Positions 1 to 4,651 of a DNA stretch of 6,285 bases are shown one piece after another (position 1 is the first letter of the stretch; every line of letters begins with the position of its first letter). Made by a program: the position numbers and the translations under genes. Under the pieces are notes generated by a model. That model saw only the letters and a list, made by a program, of their open reading frames with translations. It did not search any database and had not been told where the DNA came from. Source of the DNA: Odoribacteraceae bacterium (GTDB lineage: Bacteria > Bacteroidota > Bacteroidia > Bacteroidales > Marinifilaceae); assembly GCA_031267995.1 (NCBI GenBank), contig JAIRXZ010000181.1:1-6285 (forward strand), written 5' to 3'.

Positions 1-84
1 GCCGCCCCCATCGCCACCGCCACCGAAGCCTACAAAACATTCCTCGCCGGCGAGCAGCCCGCGGGAAATCCCCAAGCGGAATAA
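1..84 (+). CDS. C-terminal end of an unidentified protein (5' end outside window)
   Basis: Frame 1 is open from the first base to a TAA stop at 82-84 and gives 27 residues ending AYKTFLAGEQPAGNPQAE. Third positions are mostly C, with A-ending Lys/Glu/Gln codons (AAA, GAA, CAA). That is the same pattern as the susD-like gene downstream and supports real coding. The Ala/Pro-rich tail is too short to assign a family, and I recognise no motif. No convincing terminator follows it directly: the first hairpin plus T-run on this strand is nearly 1 kb downstream at 1015-1038. It is separated from the transporter operon by almost 1.4 kb, so co-transcription is unlikely. Its existence as a coding end is fairly likely; its function is unknown. 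Confidence 0.6.
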   Translation, partial: AAPIATATEAYKTFLAGEQPAGNPQAE

Positions 85-196
85 CATCCTCGCGGGAACA
101 AGCATCACGAAAACACCCCGGTCGGCGAGGCAAAAAAATCCCTCGAACTAAAAAACCTTCGGGCGTGGCCTTCAGTCGCCCGCCCCGCTCCTCGCT

Positions 197-469
197 TCAC
201 GAGAAGCGCATGCTTTTTCACGAGAAGTGCGTGCTTTTCCACGAGAAGCGCGTGCTTTTCCACGAGAAGCGCGTGCTTTTTCACGAGAAGCGCATGCTTT
301 TCCACGAGAAGCACGCGCTTTTGGCTTAAAAGCACGCGTCTTTGGCTTAAAAGCACGCGTCTTTGGCTCAAAAGCACGCGTCTTTGGCTTAAAAGCACGT
401 GCTTTTGGCTCAAAAGCACGCGTCTTTGGCTCAAAAGCACGCGCTTTTTCACGATTAACACGTGCTTTT
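197..469. repeat. 21-bp tandem repeat array, block 1 (13 units)
   Basis: Thirteen consecutive 21-bp units can be laid out without a gap. They end at 217, 238, 259, 280, 301, 322, 343, 364, 385, 406, 427, 448 and 469, nearly all with CTTTT or TCTTT. Units 1-6 begin YCACGAGAAG, units 7-12 begin GGCTTAAAAG or GGCTCAAAAG, and unit 13 begins TCACGATTAA. The core is palindromic or nearly so: unit 10 contains the perfect 16-bp palindrome AAAAGCACGTGCTTTT (389-404 plus flanks), and others carry GCGCGTGC, GCACGCGC or GCACGCGT. In units 7-12 the linker also forms an inverted pair (GCTTTT, GGCTT, AAAAGC), so half-sites alternate about every 10-11 bp. There are no unique spacers, so it is not CRISPR. Function is unknown; protein-binding platform or simple expanded repeat are both possible. 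Confidence 0.9.
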
Positions 470-501
470 CCGCAATTCTCGCGAGTGAATTTGGCCTTCT
501 G

Positions 502-556
502 GGTGGCTGAGCTTGTCGAAGCCACGGCCGCGGGGGCTTCGACAGGCTCAGCCACC
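502..556. repeat. REP-like hairpin, copy A
   Basis: The left arm 502-522 and right arm 536-556 are inverted repeats of 21 nt with one G-T wobble position, around a 13-nt GC-rich loop. The arms carry GCTGAGCTTGTCGAAGC on the left and GCTTCGACAGGCTCAGCC on the right. The left arm can also fold on itself, because GTGGCT at 503-508 pairs with AGCCAC at 520-525. This gives two competing structures. The arm resembles short palindromic repeats that I recall from genomes of unrelated bacteria; that comparison is from memory. A transcript entering from the left would form a very stable stem here, which could affect RNA stability or termination, although no T-run follows. Confidence 0.85.
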
Positions 557-648
557 GTAACGGTTCGTGCTTTTCCGCGATAAGCGCGTGCTTTTCCGCG
601 ATTAACACGTGCTTTTCCACGATTCTCGCGAGTGAATTTGGCCTTCTC

Positions 649-702
649 GGTGGCTGAGCTTGTCGAAGCCACGGCCGCGGGGCTTCGACAGGCTCAGCCA
701 CC
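649..702. repeat. REP-like hairpin, copy B
   Basis: This is the second copy of the long hairpin: left arm 649-669, loop 670-681, right arm 682-702. The arms are the same as in copy A and the loop is one base shorter. It is the same element carried by the segmental duplication, not an independent insertion, because the flanking bases also match copy A for tens of bases on both sides. Confidence 0.85.
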
Positions 703-727
703 GTATTCGACAGGCTCAGCCACCGTA
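684..727. repeat. 22-bp direct tandem duplication of the right hairpin arm
   Basis: Bases 684-705 are repeated exactly at 706-727. Each copy runs from TTCGACAGG to CCACCGTA, so the second hairpin has two possible right arms in a row. Copy A has only one. This could be a slippage product, or a remnant of a second hairpin copy whose left arm was lost. Confidence 0.9.
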
Positions 728-728
728 A

Positions 729-847
729 CGGTTCGTGCTTTTCCGCGATAAGCGCGTGCTTTTTCACGATAAGCGCATGCTTTTCGACGATAAACACGTG
801 TCCTTGGGTGATAGACACCTGTCTTGGGGTGATTACGCGACGAAGCG
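729..847. repeat. 21-bp tandem repeat array, block 3, decaying at its right end
   Basis: Clear units end at 742, 763 and 784, with cores GCGCGTGC and GCGCATGC. Beyond 785 the sequence diverges but the period persists: GGGTGAT recurs at 806-812 and 827-833, exactly 21 bp apart, after ACACGTGTCC and ACACCTGTC. By about 848 no unit can be recognised. The right edge therefore looks like an older, mutated part of the array. Confidence 0.7.
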
Positions 848-890
848 TCATTCTTTTTCACCGTCGAGGGCAAATCGGCAGAAAGCCCCC

Positions 891-920
891 TTGTTTTTTC
901 AAAAACTTTGCATACATTCG
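891..920 (+). promoter_or_regulatory. Candidate Bacteroidetes-type promoter
   Basis: The -7 element of primary-sigma promoters in Bacteroides is TAnnTTTG, with a TTG-containing element near -33. Here TACATTCG at 913-920 matches the -7 element at five of six defined positions, and TTGT lies at 891-894, leaving an 18-bp T/A-rich spacer. Transcription would begin near 927. This is a weak call based on one near-match, but it sits just upstream of a small region closed by a terminator-like hairpin. It could serve that short transcript, or act as a distant promoter for the susC operon if the terminators are leaky. Confidence 0.3.
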
Positions 921-961
921 CGCATGATGGCGTGCGTGACGCTGAAAATTCCGAAAAAAAT

Positions 962-1024
962 ACCGCGCGTACCGATTGATGATTTGAACTGCTTACCGCG
1001 CGTTCTGGACTACTAACCGCGCGT
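962..1024. repeat. Three direct copies of ACCGCGCGT
   Basis: The 9-mer ACCGCGCGT occurs at 962-970, 995-1003 and 1016-1024. The first two are preceded by T and the third by TA. Start-to-start distances are 33 and 21 bp, the second equal to the array period. A related TACCGCGCG occurs at 6269-6277, just after the susD-like gene. Possible operator half-sites or worn array remnants. Confidence 0.6.
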
Positions 1025-1038
1025 GGCGCCGGTTTTTT
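1015..1038 (+). terminator. Intrinsic-terminator-like hairpin upstream of susC leader
   Basis: AACCG at 1015-1019 pairs with CGGTT at 1030-1034. After a single bulged C at 1020, GCG (1021-1023) pairs with CGC (1027-1029) around a TGG loop. A T-run spans 1033-1038. The 8-bp, mostly G-C stem followed directly by T residues fits a rho-independent terminator on the plus strand. It would end any transcript coming from the repeats or from the promoter candidate at 891-920. Confidence 0.5.
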
Positions 1039-1128
1039 AGAAAAATCTACTCTTTACTCTTTCATCCCGAATAACTGTTTTTTGGTGGAGTGACGCGATG
1101 CACGGTGACGTGATTACCTTGTCGCTCC

Positions 1129-1152
1129 TGCCGGCGTGCCGGCGTGTCGGCG
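1129..1152. repeat. 8-bp tandem triplet TGCCGGCG
   Basis: TGCCGGCG at 1129-1136 and 1137-1144 is followed by the variant TGTCGGCG at 1145-1152. CCGGCG in the second copy can pair with CGCCGG at 1162-1167, so the number of copies would change the local RNA fold just before the second terminator-like hairpin. Confidence 0.7.
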
Positions 1153-1172
1153 GGTAGAAGTCGCCGGGCAAT

Positions 1173-1199
1173 TCGCGAATCATGCTTCGCGATTTTTTT
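1173..1199 (+). terminator. Second intrinsic-terminator-like hairpin
   Basis: TCGCGAA at 1173-1179 pairs perfectly with TTCGCGA at 1186-1192 around the loop TCATGC. Seven T residues follow at 1193-1199. This is a typical short rho-independent terminator on the plus strand. It lies 258 bp before the transporter start. Either the susC promoter is downstream of it, or it works as a conditional stop in a longer leader. Confidence 0.6.
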
Positions 1200-1202
1200 A
1201 TT

Positions 1203-1407
1203 GTCCCCCCCGAACGGGAGGACGGGTTGATAATTTAAAACAGTAAGGCCATGAAACTAATGATGGTTGGCGGCGGGCGACGGCGACGGCAAGGACGACC
1301 GGAGAGGACGGCGCGCGTCCGGTCGCCGTGCGGACGGTAGCGGCGCTCCCCCGCGATGGGGAACGGGAGAGAGGGCGCGAGACGGCGCCACGCGATGTCG
1401 CCGCGTG
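1203..1407 (+). promoter_or_regulatory. Hairpin-rich leader of the susC operon
   Basis: Three structures are visible. GTCC-C-CCC at 1203-1210 pairs with GGG-A-GGAC at 1216-1223, with one mismatch. In the middle, two overlapping stems compete: ACGGCGAC (1280-1287) with GTCGCCGT (1322-1329), and CGACCGGA (1296-1303) with TCCGGTCG (1318-1325). Both need bases 1322-1325, so only one can form fully. Finally CACGCG (1389-1394) pairs with CGCGTG (1402-1407). Between the first and second lies TTGATAATTTAAAACAG (1227-1243), the only AT-rich stretch, which could be a promoter -10 region or a translation-initiation region for the short ORF at 1251. Attenuation is an inference; high GC content alone makes some such stems likely by chance. 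Confidence 0.35.
1251..1340 (+). CDS. Possible 29-residue leader peptide upstream of susC
   Basis: ATG at 1251 opens a 29-codon frame ending at TAG 1338-1340, beginning MKLMMVGGGRRRRQG and holding nine Arg residues. It is preceded by AT-rich DNA (1230-1243), which is where Bacteroidetes genes usually have A/T-rich initiation regions, and its 3' half overlaps the two competing hairpins at 1280-1329. That arrangement is what a leader-peptide attenuator would look like. However, Arg-rich translations are expected from GC-rich sequence, codon use is not informative at this length, and no family is recognised. Confidence 0.2.
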   Translation: MKLMMVGGGRRRRQGRPERTARVRSPCGR

Positions 1408-1418
1408 AATTCGGGGCG

Positions 1419-1456
1419 TTTATTTTCTTTTTTCTGTTAAACAAAAAACTACAAGT
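1419..1456 (+). promoter_or_regulatory. AT-rich translation-initiation region of the susC-like gene
   Basis: After more than 150 bases of GC-rich DNA, the 38 bases before the ATG are T-rich then A-rich (TTTATTTTC, then AAACAAAAAACTACAAGT). There is no GGAGG-like Shine-Dalgarno. Unstructured A-rich sequence just before the start codon is the usual initiation context in Bacteroidetes, and it supports ATG 1457 as the true start. The T-rich half may also contain the promoter, but no clear TAnnTTTG is present. Confidence 0.5.
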
Positions 1457-4400
1457 ATGAAAAAGATTTTGGTTTGCATGTTGGCGTTTTTGCACTTCGC
1501 GCTGCCGTCGGTGGCGCAGGAGACGGGGGAGACGCGGGTTTCGGGTAAGGTGACGGGGGCGGACGGCGAGTCGCTCCCCGGCGTGGCCGTGTTGCTGGTG
1601 GGGTCGCGGCGGGGGGCGGTGACGGACGGGCGGGGCGAGTTCTCGCTGGAGGTCGCCGGCGACGCGGTGTTGCAGTTTTCGTTTATCGGTTTCAAGACGC
1701 TGGAGGTGGCCGTCAACGGTCGGCAGCGCGTGGAAGTGACGCTGGAGGAGGAGGTTTCGCGGCTTGACGAGGTGATCGTGGTGGCTTACGGGACGGCGAA
1801 GAGGGAGTCGTTCACCGGGTCTATCGCCACGATCAAGGAGGAGAAGCTGGCGTCGCGACAGGTGTCCAACGTCACCGGCGCGCTTTCCGGGCAGGTCGCC
1901 GGCGTGCAGGTGCGTGCCGGCAACGGGCAGCCGGGGGTGACCTCCACGGTGCGCGTGCGCGGCGTGGGATCGATGTCGGCGGGCAACGCGCCGTTGTACG
2001 TGGTGGACGGGGTGCCTTACGATGGTGATATCTCCTCGATCAGCGGCGCGGATATCGAGTCGGTTAACATCTTGAAGGACGCCGCCTCCAACGCGCTTTA
2101 CGGGGCGAGGGGCGCTAACGGCGTGGTGCTGATCACGACAAAGCGGGCGAAGACGCGCGACGCCGTCGTGTCCGTGAACGCCCGATGGGGCAGCAACTCG
2201 CGGGCGGTGCCGAACTACGCCGTGCTGAAGGATGCCGGCGCGTACCTGGAGAAGGTGTACGAGGCGATGTTTAACGGTTTTTCCGATTCGCAAAGCGCGG
2301 CGGACGCGCATCTTTCCGTGCTCCGGGATATCGCCACGAATAGCAACGGGGGTGTTGGGTACCAGGTGCACAGCGTGCCGGCGGGCGAGGCGCTGTTCGG
2401 GAGCGACGGGAGGTTGAACCCGAAGGCGACGATCGGGTACAGCGACGGGAAGTACACGTATCGCCCCGATGATTGGTACGGCGAGCTGTTCGATAGCAAG
2501 AACTTGCGGCAGGAGTATAACGTCTCTATTTCAGGGTCGACGGAGAAGCTGAATTATTATCTCTCGCTGGGTCTTTTGGACGACACGGGGATCATGTCCG
2601 GCTCCGGTTTCAAGCGTTACTCTTCCCGCGCCAACGTGGAGTACCAGGCCAAGAGCTGGTTGCAGGTGGGCAGCAAGATCGCTTACACGCGTTACGATAT
2701 GCAGTACCCGCCCAACCAAACGAGCAGCGGGAATTCGACGAATCTCTTTTACCTGGCCAACAATATCGCTCCCATCTACCCGCTCTACGCCCGCGATAGC
2801 ACGGGAAATATCCATCGCGACGCCCGCGGTTTCACCGTTTACGACTTTGGCGACCAGACGAGCGGCAATTTCAAGCGCACGTTCATGAGCGGTTCTAACC
2901 CCGCGTCGTTGAGTAAGCTGGACAAACGGGCGTACGGGGCGGATGTTTTCAGCGGTCGCTGGTTTGCCGTGGTTGAATTGATGAAGGGGCTGAAATTTAC
3001 CTATAACTTCGGCGCCGACACGGACAACACGCGCTATTCTCGCCTCTACAATGCTTACTATGGTCAGTATTCGAAGGTTGGTGGCATCGCCTACGTCGGT
3101 CACACGCGCACGGCCTCCGTCAATCACCAGCAGCTGCTTGGTTACTCCGTCGCGTTTGGCGACGCGCACGCGGTGGAGGCGCTGCTCGGCCACGAGTCCT
3201 ACGCCCTGGAGATAAAGGAGCTGGTGGCGAGCAAGGAGAAGCTCTACAACCCCGCCATCGTCGAGATTGATAACGGGATTCTCAACCCGTCGGCCAGCTC
3301 CGGCACGGATAAGTACAAGACGGAGGGGTGGTTTGGCCGCGTGCAGTACGAGTATGACCACTCTTACATCGTCAGCCTCTCGTACCGTCGCGACGCCTCC
3401 TCGCGCTTCCGCGCCAACCACCGGTGGGGCGACTTCGGAAGCGTCGGCGGGGCGTGGGTGGTCAGCCGCGAGCCTTTCCTCGCTCCCGCCGCGTGGATCG
3501 ATTTCCTCAAGGCCAAGGCCAGCTACGGCATCCAGGGAAACGATGACCTCCTCTACCAGGACGGCGACAAAAATTACTACCCGGATAGGGATCAGTACGC
3601 CCTCTCCGAGAGCAACGGCGACTTCGCCCTCACCATGACCTACAAGGGAAATCCCGATATCACCTGGGAAACCTCCCGCTCCTTCAACGCCGGCATCGAC
3701 TTCTCCCTGTGGCGCGGGCGCCTCGCCGGGACGCTGGAGTATTTCTCGCGCCTCACCGACGATATGCTTTACTATCGCCCCGTCTCCCCCTCCGGCGGCT
3801 ACTCCGTGCTTCCCTCCAACATCGGCAAGGTCACCAATCGTGGCGTGGAGCTGGGCTTGAACTCCGCCCTCGCGCCCGCCGCGTGGATGAAAATCACCCT
3901 CTTCGCCAACGCCACGCTGCTGGGGAATAAAATTAAAAAACTCGCGCCCGAACTCGGCGGCACGCTCATCGACGGCACGGAGATCTTCCAGGAAGGGAAG
4001 TCGATGTACCGCCTCTACTTCCCCCGATACGTCGGCGTAGCCCAGGATGGCCGCGCCCTCTACCAGGTTGAGGATAAGGACGCGCCCGCCGTCGTCACCA
4101 CCACCGAATGGCCGCTGGCTACCAAATACGCTACCGCCGACCTCCTCCCGCGGCTCTACGGGGGCTTCGGGTTTACCGTCGACGCCGGCGGGTTTGACCT
4201 CTCCTTCTCGGCCGCTTACCAGGTTGGCGGGAAGATCTACGACTCCGGCTACCAAGCACTCATGCACTCCGGGTCGGCACGCGACGCCGGGCACAATTGG
4301 CACCGCGATATCCTCCAATCATGGTCGCCGGCGCGCGCCACGAACACGCCCCGCGTCGGCGCTAACGACGCCTACACCAACTCCAACTCGGATCGGTTCC

Positions 4401-4633
4401 TCGTCAGCTCGAATTACCTCGACATCACCAACATCACCCTGGGATATAGCATCCCCTCTACACTCCTCCAGCGACTGGAACTCGCCGAACTGCGCCTCTA
4501 TTGCGCCGCTGAAAACGTCCTCCTGCTCGCCAAGCGCAAGGGACTCGACCCGCGTCAATCCTACACCTCCGCTAACGCCGCCCGCTACTCCCCCATCCGC
4601 GCCATCTCCGGCGGACTGAGCCTCAAATTCTAA
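1457..4633 (+). CDS. SusC/RagA-family TonB-dependent outer-membrane transporter
   Basis: This 1058-residue protein is the transport barrel of a SusCD system. It imports a ligand delivered by its SusD partner across the outer membrane, powered by TonB-ExbBD. Domains in order: signal peptide 1-20 (cleavage after SVA, before QE); carboxypeptidase-regulatory-like beta-sandwich about 27-97, including SGKVTGADGESLPGVAVLL; TonB-box region LDEVIVVAYG at 103-112; plug about 118-229 with YVVDGVPYDG and the SusC hallmark YGARGANGVVLITTK at 215-229; beta-barrel about 230-1058 with NIGKVTNRGVEL (788-799), GLDPRQS near 1029, and a C-terminal strand ending in Phe 1058. Length is normal and no frameshift or missing domain is seen. 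No STN domain precedes the plug, so signalling through an anti-sigma factor is not suggested. Codon use shifts from G-ending in the 5' part to C-ending in the 3' part, which is unusual within one gene. Substrate cannot be read from the sequence. Confidence 0.97.
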   Translation: MKKILVCMLAFLHFALPSVAQETGETRVSGKVTGADGESLPGVAVLLVGSRRGAVTDGRGEFSLEVAGDAVLQFSFIGFKTLEVAVNGRQRVEVTLEEEVSRLDEVIVVAYGTAKRESFTGSIATIKEEKLASRQVSNVTGALSGQVAGVQVRAGNGQPGVTSTVRVRGVGSMSAGNAPLYVVDGVPYDGDISSISGADIESVNILKDAASNALYGARGANGVVLITTKRAKTRDAVVSVNARWGSNSRAVPNYAVLKDAGAYLEKVYEAMFNGFSDSQSAADAHLSVLRDIATNSNGGVGYQVHSVPAGEALFGSDGRLNPKATIGYSDGKYTYRPDDWYGELFDSKNLRQEYNVSISGSTEKLNYYLSLGLLDDTGIMSGSGFKRYSSRANVEYQAKSWLQVGSKIAYTRYDMQYPPNQTSSGNSTNLFYLANNIAPIYPLYARDSTGNIHRDARGFTVYDFGDQTSGNFKRTFMSGSNPASLSKLDKRAYGADVFSGRWFAVVELMKGLKFTYNFGADTDNTRYSRLYNAYYGQYSKVGGIAYVGHTRTASVNHQQLLGYSVAFGDAHAVEALLGHESYALEIKELVASKEKLYNPAIVEIDNGILNPSASSGTDKYKTEGWFGRVQYEYDHSYIVSLSYRRDASSRFRANHRWGDFGSVGGAWVVSREPFLAPAAWIDFLKAKASYGIQGNDDLLYQDGDKNYYPDRDQYALSESNGDFALTMTYKGNPDITWETSRSFNAGIDFSLWRGRLAGTLEYFSRLTDDMLYYRPVSPSGGYSVLPSNIGKVTNRGVELGLNSALAPAAWMKITLFANATLLGNKIKKLAPELGGTLIDGTEIFQEGKSMYRLYFPRYVGVAQDGRALYQVEDKDAPAVVTTTEWPLATKYATADLLPRLYGGFGFTVDAGGFDLSFSAAYQVGGKIYDSGYQALMHSGSARDAGHNWHRDILQSWSPARATNTPRVGANDAYTNSNSDRFLVSSNYLDITNITLGYSIPSTLLQRLELAELRLYCAAENVLLLAKRKGLDPRQSYTSANAARYSPIRAISGGLSLKF

Positions 4634-4651
4634 ATCCCAAAAAATAAAAAT
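4634..4651 (+). promoter_or_regulatory. A-rich 18-bp spacer and initiation region of the susD-like gene
   Basis: The spacer reads ATCCCAAAAAATAAAAAT and directly precedes ATG 4652. It has no Shine-Dalgarno, no hairpin and no room for a promoter or terminator. Translation of the lipoprotein gene therefore depends on the A-rich context and on the susC transcript, which indicates a single operon. Confidence 0.7.

Larger units (their letters stand above)
452..766. repeat. Segmental tandem duplication (147-bp and 168-bp copies) carrying the hairpins
   Basis: Copy 1 (452-598) and copy 2 (599-766) both start CGATTAACACGTGCTTTTCC. Both continue through TCTCGCGAGTGAATTTGGCC, a long hairpin, then CCACCGTAACGGTTCGTGC and array units containing GATAAGCGCGTGC. 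The copies differ by a few substitutions, one fewer G in the second hairpin loop, and an extra 22 bp in copy 2 that duplicates the right hairpin arm. The array units inside the copies end at 574, 595 and 616, and at 742 and 763, keeping 21-bp spacing within each run. The simplest reading is one hairpin insertion into the array followed by unequal recombination between flanking 21-bp units. Confidence 0.85.
927..1038 (+). ncRNA. Possible short transcript (about 110 nt) between promoter-like and terminator-like sites
   Basis: The segment lies between the promoter candidate and the hairpin plus T-run ending at 1038. It contains three copies of ACCGCGCGT, the last inside the terminator stem. An ORF of 30 codons starts at ATG 924 (or 927) and stops with TAA at 1014-1016, containing KIPKKIPRVPIDDL. 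There is no leader or ribosome-binding context for it, since transcription would start at the ATG itself. A small RNA, a leaderless peptide mRNA, or nothing functional are all open. I do not recognise any RNA family. Confidence 0.2.
85..1456. other. Long intergenic region: repeat array followed by structured susC leader
   Basis: No convincing protein gene lies in these 1372 bases. Bases 85-196 show nothing I can name, only A/C-rich DNA with short A runs. Bases 197 to about 850 are 21-bp tandem repeats interrupted by two long hairpins. Bases 850-890 are unremarkable. Bases 891-1038 hold a promoter-like sequence and a terminator-like hairpin. Bases 1039-1200 hold an 8-bp triple repeat and a second terminator-like hairpin. 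Bases 1203-1456 are a hairpin-rich, GC-rich leader that becomes AT-rich in the last 38 bases before the transporter start. Long open frames cross the repeats because 21 bp is seven codons. They encode low-complexity peptides and are treated as artefacts. Confidence 0.75.

Noticed and set aside
130..178. Minus-strand terminator formed by GGGCG/CGCCC near 155-175 with an A-run on the plus strand
   Set aside because: Only a 5-bp stem, the T-run is separated from it by several bases, and no minus-strand gene exists for it to terminate.
197..469. CRISPR array
   Set aside because: Units are contiguous, variable 21-mers with no unique spacers, and there are no cas genes.
486..493. TGAATTTG (also at 633-640) as a Bacteroidetes -7 promoter element
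   Set aside because: One mismatch to TAnnTTTG, but no TTG element at suitable spacing upstream, and it is part of the duplicated hairpin flank.
227..583. Plus-strand open frame (118 residues) rich in REARAF and KARVFG repeats
   Set aside because: Again a translation of the 21-bp array, interrupted at the hairpin, with no initiation region.
172..672. Second minus-strand open frame (166 residues) rich in KARA/KTRAFEP repeats
   Set aside because: Same repeat DNA in another frame. Open frames follow from 21-bp periodicity, not from coding selection.
105..851. Minus-strand 248-residue open frame made of heptapeptide-like repeats such as VLLSQRR and EKHALLV
   Set aside because: It is the direct translation of the 21-bp repeats (seven codons per unit), plus the hairpins, which give WLRQAQPP and AEPVEA. 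Other frames across the same repeats are also open, composition is extreme, and no domain or initiation context is seen.
735..1016. Plus-strand 93-residue open frame running from the array into unique sequence
   Set aside because: Its first part is repeat-derived and its middle has no recognisable domain. Only the last 30 codons could belong to a separate tiny gene, which is noted as a weak possibility.
1098..1157. 19-codon ORF starting MHGDVITLSLLP between the two terminator-like hairpins
   Set aside because: Too short to judge, no clear promoter, no recognised leader-peptide composition, and it ends within an 8-bp tandem repeat.
1235..2371. 378-residue minus-strand open frame over the leader and the 5' part of the transporter gene
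   Set aside because: His/Arg/Pro-rich shadow translation of GC-rich DNA that overlaps the well-supported signal peptide and plug coding sequence.
2531..4318. 595-residue minus-strand open frame antisense to the transporter gene
   Set aside because: A GC-rich shadow of the SusC reading frame, which has complete family motifs throughout. No initiation context or domain on the minus strand.
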